A stretch of DNA of 64,000 nt, from NCBI RefSeq assembly GCF_003987595.1, contig NZ_NGJZ01000001.1, positions 682,001 to 746,000 on the forward strand, written 5' to 3'. The position numbers and the translations under genes are program-made. Numbering within the stretch: the stretch's first letter is position 1; every line of letters starts with the position of its first letter. The notes below the pieces were generated by a model. That model was not told where the DNA came from, ran no database searches, and was given only the letters and a program-made list of their open reading frames with translations. This document shows positions 55,243 through 64,000 of the stretch, one piece after another. The DNA comes from Vagococcus entomophilus. Its GTDB lineage: Bacteria; Bacillota; Bacilli; Lactobacillales; Vagococcaceae.

Positions 55243-56006
55243 CCATCTATACCATGACAAAATTCAAATTAAAAAAATACATCCAGCATGCCGGTATTTT
55301 CTGGTTAACCATTGCGACCATGTCCATAGTTATTCCAGCAATATTATTTTTTTGTGCAGGAACTTCTGGTACTTCTAGCTTTAGTTTTGAAAATATAGAA
55401 ATTTTACTCTTTTTCTTTATTGCTATGGTAAGCTCTAGCTTGTCGATACAGTATCTTCCCTTATTTTTTCAATATAATTTATCACGTAAAAGTCAATTTA
55501 TTTCTTCGGTATTATCGGCCTTACTTGGTAGCACTTTGTTTTGCATAGCTTACTTTATTACTATAAATCTTACGCCACTTCTATCGAATGTTTCGATCAA
55601 AAGTGACCTTATCAACTTTTATAGCCATTATTTTTCTAATCATTTAGCAAATCAAGTACTGGTTTTTCTCTTATTTCTATCGATTAGTTATACTCTTTCT
55701 ATTTTCATAATTGTATTTAGAACAACTTTATTGCTACTTTCAAAGCTACAAAAAATCATCTGCATTGTGATAATTATTGTGATTTCTCAGTTAGTTTCTC
55801 TCACATCTACTGATAGTCCTGCTACTTTCTCTCTTACGCTAGTCGAAGTTCTTAAGCATTTGATTGGCTATACTCAAAACGGACAAGAAGTGAGCTTGAA
55901 TCCGCTAAATCCGGTTGTTTATTTATCCATTTTCACCCTCATCCTGATTGGTTGTTATTATTTCTTGATGAACAAGATCGAAATGCGTCACTTAATCAAA
56001 AACTAA
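55239..56006 (+). CDS. ABC transporter membrane protein
   Basis: A 255-residue protein with about six membrane segments, weakly conserved as usual for the permease partner of YtrA-type operons. Start overlaps the ATPase stop (ATGA). Export of a cell-wall-active compound is plausible but not shown. Confidence 0.8.
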   Translation: MTIYTMTKFKLKKYIQHAGIFWLTIATMSIVIPAILFFCAGTSGTSSFSFENIEILLFFFIAMVSSSLSIQYLPLFFQYNLSRKSQFISSVLSALLGSTLFCIAYFITINLTPLLSNVSIKSDLINFYSHYFSNHLANQVLVFLLFLSISYTLSIFIIVFRTTLLLLSKLQKIICIVIIIVISQLVSLTSTDSPATFSLTLVEVLKHLIGYTQNGQEVSLNPLNPVVYLSIFTLILIGCYYFLMNKIEMRHLIKN

Positions 56007-56051
56007 AAAAGCGTGAGACAAAAGTTGTCATACTTTTGTCTCACGCTTTTT
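56006..56051. terminator. Bidirectional terminator between convergent genes
   Basis: 19-bp perfect stem (56006-56024 with 56033-56051), AAAAAGCGTGAGACAAAAG on the left, loop TTGTCATA. Confidence 0.93.
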
Positions 56052-56069
56052 GGTCTACTCATATAAGAT

Positions 56070-56360
56070 TTACAAACCACGCTTTTTTGCCTCTTCACGA
56101 AAAATTTGATATAGCTCTTCTTGCTGTTTAAGATAACTCTTATAGAAGATACCATTCAAAAAGATTGCCATCCATTTTCGCTTACGCTGCAAGCCATAGA
56201 AATCTCTATTTTTTAACAACTTTTTGTCCGAGAGTTTGTTTGCTCTTTTTCTCCAAGAATTAATGGTGAATTTTTGGAGGGTAGAAACAAAAGCAAATAA
56301 CAACGCATAGACAATTACCACTAGTACTATCCCGAATCCGATTAACAATAAAGTTCTCAT
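56070..56360 (-). CDS. Small single-span membrane protein, unknown function
   Basis: A 96-residue protein with one N-terminal membrane helix (L-L-L-I-G-F-G-I-V-L-V-V-I-V-Y-A-L-L-F-A) and a basic cytosolic tail rich in Lys, Arg and Tyr. Not recognised. ATG 56360 follows AAAGGAGG at 8 nt, so it is clearly translated. Confidence 0.65.
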   Translation of the reverse strand: MRTLLLIGFGIVLVVIVYALLFAFVSTLQKFTINSWRKRANKLSDKKLLKNRDFYGLQRKRKWMAIFLNGIFYKSYLKQQEELYQIFREEAKKRGL

Positions 56361-56786
56361 ACCTAACCTCCTTTCCTCAATTAGGAATAATAGCATAAAA
56401 AGTGCTCAATAAAAACAATATTGTGTTATTTTTATCAAAATAAATAATTTTCTATTTGTTATCATGATAACAGACAAGAATAATGGCTGCGTATGAAGCT
56501 AAGTGGGGCGACTCAAACACGCAATAAAATAAAATTCACTTTATCTTCTTCCACCAGTTTAAATTCTCTTTCAACGATAGACAGTCCAATTCATATCTGA
56601 CGAGAAGACTCGCTTTTGGGAGCAAAAAACGCTTTTTACGGTCCCTTGTAGAATTCACCTTATAATCTTGCAAAATAAACAGCTGTTACACTTAAGCTAC
56701 GAGTGAACCCAAAGAAGGATAGCAGTCTAATCGAATCTGCTACTTGCATGATGTAATCGACTAATATACGACAAACTATTTCTTAA
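56361..56786. other. Gene-free region with a 16-bp palindrome
   Basis: No gene is seen over about 425 bp. The only clear element is the perfect palindrome TGTTATCATGATAACA (56457-56472), in an AT-rich stretch about 100 bp upstream of the small membrane protein, possibly its operator. The rest has no plausible frame with a ribosome binding site. Confidence 0.5.
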
Positions 56787-57563
56787 CTATTCTTTTTTTA
56801 GTTTTGCTGTATTTACACAAAAGAAGCAGACTGAATTATAAATAAACACAGGCAAATTTTCCCCTTGAAATTGGTCAAAATAATGGTGGAACCTCTGATC
56901 TTCGACGTATTGTCTTGCAATACACTGAAATAGCTCAGTTGAGCATTCCATTAGCCTGTTTAAACAATCATATAAGCACTCAATTTCAGTTTGCACAACC
57001 ATGTCGTTAATCGTACATCCCTGTTGTTGTGCTTTCGCTATATTATGAAAAATTTTTGTCATACTAGCGTTAATTTTTTCGTCCAAACGCTGTCTTTCTT
57101 TTTTATTTAGCTGATCACGTCTGTTGTTATAAGTTTGATAGCTTTCAGTTTCACCATAACGAATTGCAGCTTCTTTTTGATACTGTTGACTTAAAGGCTG
57201 TACGTTTGATTGATAGCTTTCAATTTCTAAGAAACTTTTTCCTGAAAGAAATGCATTTAAAGTTTTAATCGTGTCCCCTAATGATTGTTGTTTTTTCTTT
57301 AAAAGACTTTGTTGTTTTTTTAAGTAATCACGTTGTAAAGCGTCTGACAAACAGATTACTTCTTTAATTTCATTCAAAGACAAGCCTACGTTTTTAAAAA
57401 ATAAAATCTTTTGTAATTTTTCTAAATCTTTTTGTGTGTAACTTCTGTAGCCATTTTCTTTTTTTTCTGGCACCAAAATTTCAGCCTCATCATAGTAATG
57501 TAGGGTTCTTTTAGACAGCCCCGTAATCTCACATATGTTTTGGACACTATATACTAATCCCAA
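56787..57563 (-). CDS. MerR family regulator with TipAS-like effector domain
   Basis: A 258-residue regulator: Y-S-V-Q-N-I-C-E-I-T-G-L-S-K-R-T-L-H-Y-Y-D-E helix-turn-helix, a coiled coil (about 75-110) and a TipAS-like antibiotic-recognition domain (about 140-250) with C-terminal cysteines. TTG 57563 overlaps the protease stop and has AGAGGTG 8-9 nt upstream; there is no ATG at the family start. It probably acts on the 19-bp-spacer promoter in front of the protease. Confidence 0.85.
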   Translation of the reverse strand: MGLVYSVQNICEITGLSKRTLHYYDEAEILVPEKKENGYRSYTQKDLEKLQKILFFKNVGLSLNEIKEVICLSDALQRDYLKKQQSLLKKKQQSLGDTIKTLNAFLSGKSFLEIESYQSNVQPLSQQYQKEAAIRYGETESYQTYNNRRDQLNKKERQRLDEKINASMTKIFHNIAKAQQQGCTINDMVVQTEIECLYDCLNRLMECSTELFQCIARQYVEDQRFHHYFDQFQGENLPVFIYNSVCFFCVNTAKLKKE

Positions 57564-58450
57564 AATTCTTTCACCTCTTTCAAAATTTCTTTTGCTGGCA
57601 GTATTGTTGCCTGAAAAATAGATTGTTGCGTTTTTTCCAAATAGTACTTTACCAAATAGTAACCTAGCGTATATCCTGCTGCGTAAGGCAGATCAACCTG
57701 TTCTCCACCTTGGATACGACTGATTTCATCCCCGTAAATATAAGGCAAAACAGCTTGCATCCCACTCAGGTTCAGTTTATCTTTCATTTTTGGCTTGATT
57801 CGTTTTTCGACAACTTCTAGTGTATTTTTCTTCACCCAAGGACCAATATATTGTGGTCCGAAAAGACTCTCTACAAAGTTTTCAGCTAATCCCTCTGCAA
57901 TCATCCATTCTGCTAAAGTAACATCTTGTGACCACTTAATATACTGGTAGCGAATGTTATGATTCATCTCGTGTGCAATTACTGCCTGCAGTCGGTCCAA
58001 AGTTTTTTCGTTTGGAACCAAGCTAATCACCATATATCCTGGAATTCCTCCATCCCCTATCAAGCCTTCACTTAAAGCGAGTACTGTGCTATCCGCTCTG
58101 CCAAGCAAAAGCGTTAAATTGTAATGAGAAACAGGTGGTAGAATCCCTTCGTGAATATAGCTTTGATAAATCGTTTCTAGTAAATTTAAACTTTTTTCCC
58201 AAATTTTCTCTGAACAAATAGCGTTAATTTCCTCTAGCAGTGGTTCGCCAATTTTTTCTGGTAAGTAATGCATCATGCCTAGCATGCTGAAAACGTCAAA
58301 CTCTGGATCCTCAAAAGGAATCTTTTGACAGTCAAATTTAGGACGAAATCCCTCTAAGACATGCTTACGAAAATAGTCTCTTCTTGCTTCAACCGGCATT
58401 TTTAACATCTCTTGATAAACTTTATCTGACCTTATTAATTGTACAACCAT
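57554..58450 (-). CDS. DUF2268 family putative zinc metalloprotease
   Basis: A 298-residue protein with a gluzincin-type site: H160-E161-M-N-H164, and A-E-G-L-A-E (E186 or E190 as third ligand). No signal peptide or membrane segment is seen, so probably cytosolic. The family includes Bacillus YjaZ; substrates are unknown. It is the first gene of a two-gene operon with the TipAS-type MerR regulator (10-bp overlap). Confidence 0.83.
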   Translation of the reverse strand: MVVQLIRSDKVYQEMLKMPVEARRDYFRKHVLEGFRPKFDCQKIPFEDPEFDVFSMLGMMHYLPEKIGEPLLEEINAICSEKIWEKSLNLLETIYQSYIHEGILPPVSHYNLTLLLGRADSTVLALSEGLIGDGGIPGYMVISLVPNEKTLDRLQAVIAHEMNHNIRYQYIKWSQDVTLAEWMIAEGLAENFVESLFGPQYIGPWVKKNTLEVVEKRIKPKMKDKLNLSGMQAVLPYIYGDEISRIQGGEQVDLPYAAGYTLGYYLVKYYLEKTQQSIFQATILPAKEILKEVKEFWD

Positions 58451-58480
58451 AATTCTAACTCCCCTTTCTTGACTTCATCA

Positions 58481-58511
58481 AGCATAATCTATCACGTAAC
58501 GTTATAGTCAA
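58481..58511 (-). promoter_or_regulatory. MerR-type promoter with 19-bp spacer and dyad
   Basis: On the minus strand TTGACT (58506-58511), 19 bp, TATGCT (58481-58486). The spacer contains the palindrome CTAT-N-ACG-TTA-CGT-N-ATAG (58489-58507). Overlong spacer plus central dyad is the classic MerR-activated promoter design. Confidence 0.85.
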
Positions 58512-58607
58512 GAGGGAAATTTCAATTAGCCTATTTTGTCTCAACAAAAAAGATACAAACGTCATATATTAACATCCGTACCTTTCATTGCCGCTAAAGT
58601 CTAATCA

Positions 58608-59570
58608 TCAATTCGTTACTTTATCAAATATCGCCTGAGCAACAATCAAATCCTGAGCTGCAATGCCTACAGTTTTAAACAAAATGATTTCTTCTGCATT
58701 TTCTCGGCTAACCAGTTCCCCATTTATCACTTGTCCGATCTCCCCTGTAAATTGCTCCTCTTTGATGATTCCTAAACTTAAAGGAACTAATATATCGCCA
58801 GATTCTGATAAGACTGCTTCTTGTGAATCAAAATAAATCTTAGAAGCTCGGGTTAACACTTCGGCAGGAATTTCTTGCATATGGGGTTGATAAGAGCCAA
58901 CCGCAGAGATGGTTGCCCCCTTTTTTACTCTTTTACCATCAAAGACAGGATTTTGAGATGAGGTAACCGTTACAATCAAATCAGCCTGCTCAACAGCTGT
59001 GTTTGCGTCTGAAACTGCTAGAATTTTTGTAGGAAAATGTTGCATTTTTTGCTGCATATCTGCTACAAAAGCTTGTGTACGCTTAAAATCCAAACCTGCA
59101 ATCCGGACCTCTTTTAACTTTTTAGCAATAAGCATTGCTTCGAGCTGCGCTGCCGCTTGGGCACCCGTTCCAATTAAAGCACCAATTTCGCACTTCTTTT
59201 TAGCCAAAAGTTTAAACGCCGCACCACTAGCTGCACCTGTTCGTAATTGAGTTAGATAGTTTCCGTCAATCATTCCATTGATCACCCCACTCTTTGCATC
59301 CATGACAAAGACTTGTGCATGAATAGCCGGCAAACCTTGTTGAACATTGCCGGGAAACATATTTAAGAGTTTTACACAAGAGGCATTGTACTCCTGGCAA
59401 TATGCAGGCATGCACAAGTATGTTCCTGACCCTTCCCCATTTTTTATTTGTGTTCTTAAAGGAACTTGGACTTTTCCTTTTGAAAATAACGCAAATGCAT
59501 CCTTGACCGAATCAATGCACTCCTCCATCGAATAATGACTATCTATGTCTTCTCTTGAAATAATGCGCAT
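58608..59570 (-). CDS. Ornithine cyclodeaminase / mu-crystallin family protein
   Basis: A 320-residue NAD(P)-dependent enzyme: an N-terminal substrate domain with L-R-T-G-A-A-S-G-A-A, and a Rossmann fold with G-A-L-I-G-T-G-A-Q-A and V-T-V-T-S-S-Q-N-P-V-F. Members are ornithine cyclodeaminases, alanine dehydrogenases or ketimine reductases and cannot be told apart by eye. Monocistronic; AGGAGG upstream. Confidence 0.85.
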   Translation of the reverse strand: MRIISREDIDSHYSMEECIDSVKDAFALFSKGKVQVPLRTQIKNGEGSGTYLCMPAYCQEYNASCVKLLNMFPGNVQQGLPAIHAQVFVMDAKSGVINGMIDGNYLTQLRTGAASGAAFKLLAKKKCEIGALIGTGAQAAAQLEAMLIAKKLKEVRIAGLDFKRTQAFVADMQQKMQHFPTKILAVSDANTAVEQADLIVTVTSSQNPVFDGKRVKKGATISAVGSYQPHMQEIPAEVLTRASKIYFDSQEAVLSESGDILVPLSLGIIKEEQFTGEIGQVINGELVSRENAEEIILFKTVGIAAQDLIVAQAIFDKVTN

Positions 59571-59648
59571 CGTTTATCCCTCCTACTTTTTTTCTATTTT
59601 AACATATTCCTCATTTTTTTATGACTTCTGTTTAATTTTAACTAAATA

Positions 59649-59685
59649 AAAAACCAAAACAGACATCTCTTCTGTTTTGGTTTTT
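59649..59685 (-). terminator. Terminator of the lectin adhesin gene
   Basis: AAAAACCAAAACAGA and exact complement with a 7-nt loop, flanked by A and T runs, 47 bp past the adhesin stop. Confidence 0.88.
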
Positions 59686-59731
59686 CCTAATATTTATGCT
59701 TTACGAATTTTCTAACTTGTTACAATCAATC

Positions 59732-61837
59732 TTATTTTTCAACTTTTTTAAATCCCAATACAAAACTAGCTGCTAATAGTACAAAACCAATTACTACCAA
59801 TTTTACTGAATCTAGTTCCCCTGTTTGAGGCAACGTTTTGTCTGAAACATTTCCAGAATTCGTTGCTTTAGAACTACTTGTTGAAGGATTTGGGACTATT
59901 TGATTTTGACTAGAAGAAGTACTTGTACTTGGTTCTGTCGTACTTTCACTTGTGCTTGTATTTGGTTCTGTTGTTGTTTCACTTGTGCTCGTACTTGGTT
60001 CTGTTGTCGTTTCACTTGTACTTGTACTTGGTTCTGTTGTTGTTTCACTTGTGCTCGTACTTGGTTCTGTTGTTGTTTCACTTGTGCTCGTACTTGGTTC
60101 TGTTGTCGTTTCACTTGTGTTTGTACTTGGTTCTGTTGTTGTTTCACTTGTGTTTGTACTTGGTTCTGTTGTTGTTTCACTTGTGTTTGTACTTGGTTCT
60201 GTTGTTGTTTCACTTGTGTTTGTACTTGGTTCTGTTGTTGTTTCACTTGTACCTGGCGTTCCAACATTTATTTTATTTGTGATATTGAAGCCGGTCCCAT
60301 CCATAATCGTTTGATAGCCATCGACAGGTTCTTCTTGGATGGTATAGCTATATTCATTTCCGTCAGCATCATACTTATCTAAATTATCAAATGAATACAT
60401 CCAGTTCCCTGTAGCATCTGCCGTTACAATTTGCTGTTTGATTTGTTGCCCGTTTTGTAACAAAGATACTGTAATACTTGTTGGACGTTTATTATATGCG
60501 TTATTGTTGTCATCCCAAATCTTCTTACCAGCAATTGTTACTGGCTCTACTTTAAGAGTATTCGTTATTTTTGAGTCTGTCACGACACTTGTATAGCCTG
60601 GGACAGAAACCTCAGAAACAGTATACACATATGCCTCTCCTGCCTGGTTGTATTTATCTAATCCTTCAAAATTATACTTCCAAGCTCCATTTTCATCTGC
60701 TTTAATCGTTTGTTGCTTGATTGGTGTACCATTTTGAAGTAAGTTAATCACGATGCTATCTGGCCTTGTGCTGAATTTATTATTGTAGTCTTTCCAAATT
60801 TTTTCGCCAGAAATACTTGTATTTTTCACGTAGTAATAGGTGATTACAGTCGTATCTTTTTGGTACGTTCCAGATCCCGTATAGTTAGCATTCATGTTAC
60901 TTTCAACTTTTACATAATTATACCCTTCAAATGACTTTTGTTCGGTTGTGTAATCTGCACCAACTTCACCATTTGATAATAAAGGATTGATAATATCCTT
61001 ATCAAGTGTCGCATCAACGTATTTTACAATAATGTTCCCAGGTGTTGGGGTATAATCAAAAGAATCAATTTTATATTGTTGTAAATTTTTATTTCCCCCA
61101 GTAGAGGCGCTGATTGCCATTGACAAGGCTTTATAGTTAGAATCAACTGTTTTGGTCCATACAAGGTTGGTACCGTTATTATCGTATGTAATGGTTAACT
61201 TTCTTGTTGCGCCATCATAGGCAATAACAAAGTCATGAAATTGCCCATCTAGAACTGACGTGGACAATTGTTGCACAGCGTCTACATCATTGTGTGCATA
61301 TGTCGAGTCATCTGTTGTTACAAACGTACCAAAGGGTTGATTCCGGCCACTTGTTGGATCTTTTTCCCAACCTAAATTGTGGTTAGCATCGCCACCCTTC
61401 CCACCTTCATAATACCCATTATAGTAGGTATCAAGTTTAAAACCTGTGGCATTTGCAAGCCCGCCAATTCCTAGGTTTGCTCCTGTGAAACCAATCGCAT
61501 TTTTAGCACCTGGATGAAAGGCAAATCCAATCCCGTCCGCTCCACCTTGCATGTCTGTTTTACTGCCTAAATTTACTTGTCCTTTTAGTGTAAAGGATGC
61601 AGACGGATCAATTTGGTCATTTAAGGTGAAATTTCCAACTTTATCATTTTGATCCGGTGTAAGTGTTACAACACCCGATTGTTCATTATAAGAAGCATCT
61701 CCTTGTAACGTAAAATAGTCTAGAAAATTCTCCGCATTGACAGAAGTTGCCGCCAAAGCTTTCGACGTTCCCACTCCCCCTAAAATAAAGCAAATTGTCA
61801 GCGACAATAGAAAAACAAGCCAATTTTTTTTATTCAT
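59732..61837 (-). CDS. LPXTG adhesin with L-type lectin, MucBP, Cna-B and repeat domains
   Basis: A 701-residue wall-anchored protein. Signal peptide (1-29); L-type (legume-like) lectin domain (about 30-265) with D-G-I-G-F-A-F-H-P and F-K-L-D-T-Y-Y-N; MucBP-like domain (about 267-340); two Cna-B domains (about 342-434 and 435-525) starting S-G-E-K-I-W-K-D and A-G-K-K-I-W-D-D; ten 11-residue T-S-E-T-T-T-E-P-S-T-x repeats; L-P-Q-T-G at 669 with membrane helix and K-K-V-E-K tail. A stalked sugar-binding adhesin is the natural reading. Confidence 0.92.
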   Translation of the reverse strand: MNKKNWLVFLLSLTICFILGGVGTSKALAATSVNAENFLDYFTLQGDASYNEQSGVVTLTPDQNDKVGNFTLNDQIDPSASFTLKGQVNLGSKTDMQGGADGIGFAFHPGAKNAIGFTGANLGIGGLANATGFKLDTYYNGYYEGGKGGDANHNLGWEKDPTSGRNQPFGTFVTTDDSTYAHNDVDAVQQLSTSVLDGQFHDFVIAYDGATRKLTITYDNNGTNLVWTKTVDSNYKALSMAISASTGGNKNLQQYKIDSFDYTPTPGNIIVKYVDATLDKDIINPLLSNGEVGADYTTEQKSFEGYNYVKVESNMNANYTGSGTYQKDTTVITYYYVKNTSISGEKIWKDYNNKFSTRPDSIVINLLQNGTPIKQQTIKADENGAWKYNFEGLDKYNQAGEAYVYTVSEVSVPGYTSVVTDSKITNTLKVEPVTIAGKKIWDDNNNAYNKRPTSITVSLLQNGQQIKQQIVTADATGNWMYSFDNLDKYDADGNEYSYTIQEEPVDGYQTIMDGTGFNITNKINVGTPGTSETTTEPSTNTSETTTEPSTNTSETTTEPSTNTSETTTEPSTNTSETTTEPSTSTSETTTEPSTSTSETTTEPSTSTSETTTEPSTSTSETTTEPNTSTSESTTEPSTSTSSSQNQIVPNPSTSSSKATNSGNVSDKTLPQTGELDSVKLVVIGFVLLAASFVLGFKKVEK
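59921..60250 (-). repeat. Ten tandem 33-bp repeats in the adhesin stalk
   Basis: Ten near-identical 33-bp units encode T-S-E-T-T-T-E-P-S-T-N/S. Four end in Asn, the rest in Ser; one has N for S and one S for T at internal positions. Unit length is a multiple of three, so copy-number changes keep the frame. Both strands are open in several frames here, an effect of the repeat and not extra genes. Confidence 0.93.
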
Positions 61838-62200
61838 TTCTACTTCTCCTAACTTTAAATTTTTTTATTATAAAGTATACAAATTAAACATTACACTAAA
61901 ATCTACATTTATTAAATTTCACTTTTTTTCCGAGTAATTAAAAAAATGAAATCTTTTGTTTTTTTTTCATTTATTATTTTTAACGGCTATTTTAATAAAA
62001 ATAACTTAGAAAAACGCCGATTTATCTTATGAAAAAAAACTAATACAATCGGTAATTTACTAGGGATTCTAGCATTTTAAAAAAAAAAAAAATTAAACAA
62101 ATAACTTTTTTAACATAAACAATAGTATATTGAACAAAATAACATTTTCACAAAAAAATCCACTTTTATTTTCACTGTCTCAAAATTTTATTCAAAAAAT
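61838..62200. other. Very AT-rich intergenic region with a poly(A) tract
   Basis: No gene seen. The region is almost only A and T and contains a run of 14 A (62079-62092) about 240 bp upstream of the lectin adhesin start. No promoter pair stands out from the background. Confidence 0.6.
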
Positions 62201-62238
62201 AACAGAGTTAGAAACATTTTTTTGTTTCTAACTCTGTT
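62201..62238 (-). terminator. Terminator of the serine hydrolase gene
   Basis: AACAGAGTTAGAAACA stem and exact complement with a 6-nt T loop, followed by a T6 run on the minus strand, immediately past the stop. Confidence 0.9.
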
Positions 62239-62243
62239 TGTCA

Positions 62244-64000
62244 TTACTGATTTGTAAACTCTATAACTGCTTGACCTTTTTTGGAATTTAAAAAGGACGT
62301 AATTTCACTACTATCTGCTTTTCTTTGCTCCAATACCTGTACCAAAGCTTTTAGTGATGCTTTGTCTGGTTTGGTTTGATAATCTTTCTCTTCCTTAATT
62401 AGATTATATTTTGAAGTCACCATATCAATTAATTTACTATCATTCGCCGTTTGATTACTATTTTCAAAACTATCAAATGCAAGTGTTGCAACCATCCCAT
62501 AGCCAGATGTTAAATAGTGATTCCCAACAAAATCATTAGGATTTTGTTCTTTATCCAATACTGGTGAATTTTTACTATTTGTTAAAAGAACGATTGATAC
62601 ATGATTCACCGGATCAATCACAGTCAATGTCCCAACCCATCCCGTATGTCCAACCGTACTAGTATCAGCTAATGGAGAAAATGCCCATGAGTAAAGAGTT
62701 GTCCCTTTGCGTCTCCAGCCCAAGCCATAGCTTTCATTGCCATCTTTAGGTTTGATAAAATCATTCATAGTGGTTTCATCAAAAAATTTATGCGCCCCAT
62801 AGCCTCCACGATTGAGAGTAATTTGCGTCATAATTGCTAAATCTTTCGCATTTGAGAATAATCCAGCATGGCCACTGATCCCACCCATTGTATAATAGGC
62901 CTTCTCATCATGCACTTGCCCTTGAATCGTATGGGTCCGAATATTGTTAAAGTGAATATATCCATCTCTGGTATTGCCATTTAATTCAGTTGCAGCAATT
63001 TGATCTTTTTTGAAACCATTTTGTAGTGGATTAAACGTGATATGTTGCAAATTCAAAGGTGCATAATAGTTTTTTTCCATATATGTATCTAAGCGTTCAC
63101 CTGTTACTTTTTCAATAATAAAACCAAGTAACATATAATCTACATCTGAATACTGAGTATTGGTTCCAGGCTGATATTCTAAAGGAGTTTGGATAATTTT
63201 ATCTAACACTTCTTCCCGTTTTTGTGTATATAATTGATTCGCATTAGGTGTGGATAGATTTTTAGACGTTGGATCATAATTATTATTGTGATACTGGGGG
63301 TCTGCTGGAAATCCTGCTTGATGTTGTAAAATTTCTTTTATTGTTAGATTATTTTTCCCTTTAATCTTATCGTCTGCTTGATCTTTAAACTCTGGAAAAA
63401 TGGTTTGAACTTTTTGATTCACATCAATTTTCCCTTCTGAAACTAGTTTTTCTAAAGCATAATTTGTTGCATACATTTTGGTATTGCTAGCAAGATCATA
63501 CAAAGTATTATTTGTAACAGTGGCGCTACTTTCTATCCTCTTCCCATCTTGTGTATAAGAATTTACTTGCCCATACGCAGAATGTTTCACCATTTTCCCA
63601 TCTTTCGTGATCACCAATTCAGCTGATGTAAAACCGTTTTTAATTTCTGCTTGAATAATCTGATCAATCAGATTTAAACTATCATTCTTTTTATTTTTCT
63701 TTGTTGCATCAACAAGCTCTGGATAAGGAATCTTAATTTCCAACTTAGCCTGATGTCCTTCTTTTACCTGGCTCACTTGAATTTTATTGTCCCCATTGAT
63801 AGTTAATTTGCCAATATTTACTTGATACCAATCGTTATCTTGTTGCTTTTCAACCTTAATTTTTTTTCCATTAACAAAAATATCAAACGCTTTCATTTCA
63901 TTAGACTTGATAAACAATTTGCCTTGATCTTTGTATCCATAAAAAGTATCCATTTGATTCGTGATTAACGAGTCATCAAAATGCTCTTGATCTTTTGGCT
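62244..64000 (-). CDS. Serine hydrolase (beta-lactamase/PBP4*-like), 5' end beyond the window
   Basis: The frame runs open to the right edge; at least 585 codons are present. An N-terminal beta-rich extension precedes a class C beta-lactamase fold with S-N-T-K (S-x-x-K nucleophile), Y-S-D (Y-x-N equivalent) and H-T-G (K-T-G equivalent). An internal ATG at 63953 has no ribosome binding site, so the true start, and any signal peptide, is outside. Relatives are penicillin-binding esterases or D-amino-acid peptidases of the cell wall. Confidence 0.85.
   Translation of the reverse strand, partial: PKDQEHFDDSLITNQMDTFYGYKDQGKLFIKSNEMKAFDIFVNGKKIKVEKQQDNDWYQVNIGKLTINGDNKIQVSQVKEGHQAKLEIKIPYPELVDATKKNKKNDSLNLIDQIIQAEIKNGFTSAELVITKDGKMVKHSAYGQVNSYTQDGKRIESSATVTNNTLYDLASNTKMYATNYALEKLVSEGKIDVNQKVQTIFPEFKDQADDKIKGKNNLTIKEILQHQAGFPADPQYHNNNYDPTSKNLSTPNANQLYTQKREEVLDKIIQTPLEYQPGTNTQYSDVDYMLLGFIIEKVTGERLDTYMEKNYYAPLNLQHITFNPLQNGFKKDQIAATELNGNTRDGYIHFNNIRTHTIQGQVHDEKAYYTMGGISGHAGLFSNAKDLAIMTQITLNRGGYGAHKFFDETTMNDFIKPKDGNESYGLGWRRKGTTLYSWAFSPLADTSTVGHTGWVGTLTVIDPVNHVSIVLLTNSKNSPVLDKEQNPNDFVGNHYLTSGYGMVATLAFDSFENSNQTANDSKLIDMVTSKYNLIKEEKDYQTKPDKASLKALVQVLEQRKADSSEITSFLNSKKGQAVIEFTNQ

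Noticed and set aside
59921..60250. CRISPR-like array
   Set aside because: Units are directly adjacent with no spacers and encode a Thr/Ser/Glu/Pro stalk in frame with the adhesin.
59896..60382. Several long open frames on both strands across the adhesin repeats
   Set aside because: They come from the 33-bp repeat unit, which is a multiple of three and lacks stops in most frames. No ribosome binding sites; products are monotonous.

Overview
The window is a low-GC Gram-positive chromosome segment, most probably Enterococcus or a close relative in the Lactobacillales. The evidence is a fabT-fabH-acpP-fabK-fabD-fabG-fabF-accB-fabZ-accC-accD-accA cluster with FabK as enoyl reductase, a copY-copZ-copA copper operon with cop boxes, a LevR/sigma-54-controlled mannose-family PTS, two LPXTG surface proteins, strong AGGAGG ribosome binding sites and frequent GTG/TTG starts. 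No rRNA, tRNA, CRISPR, insertion sequence or prophage was recognised. The species is inferred, not proven.

Layout: 0-6 kb holds an orphan HisC-type aminotransferase, a YbjQ protein, a MerR regulator, the copper operon and two small stress-type proteins (GlsB-like, CsbD). 6-13 kb is a sugar module: EIIA-EIIB-EIIC-EIID plus a GH13 alpha-glucosidase behind a consensus -24/-12 promoter, with its LevR-type activator upstream. 13-21.7 kb is the conserved yqeG-yqeH-yhbY-nadD-yqeK-rsfS-yqeM-tmcAL block, plus yebC and a DUF4430 lipoprotein paired with an ECF S component. 21.8-30.7 kb holds two polar amino acid ABC transporters, deoC, an Fe-ADH-type dehydrogenase and an aminotransferase. 30.8-40.6 kb is the fatty acid synthesis operon under FabT. 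40.9-44.5 kb is fruR-fruK-fruA.

44.5-64 kb is more accessory. It contains an SRPBCC-MarR-EVE operon behind a consensus promoter embedded in a large palindrome, an SOS-controlled Y-family polymerase with a YolD protein, an InlB/MucBP adhesin, a secreted protein with a C-terminal sunset-like domain, a YtrA-type GntR/ABC operon, a DUF2268 metalloprotease with a TipAS-type MerR regulator behind a 19-bp-spacer promoter, an ornithine cyclodeaminase family enzyme, an L-type lectin/Cna-B adhesin with ten 33-bp repeats, and a serine hydrolase running off the right edge.

The strongest candidates for something undescribed are an orphan small RNA at about 25.10-25.24 kb that presents CCUCC (anti-Shine-Dalgarno) in a hairpin loop, the SRPBCC-MarR-EVE operon, the DUF2268 protease/MerR operon, and a terminator-like hairpin in the leader of the yqeG operon.
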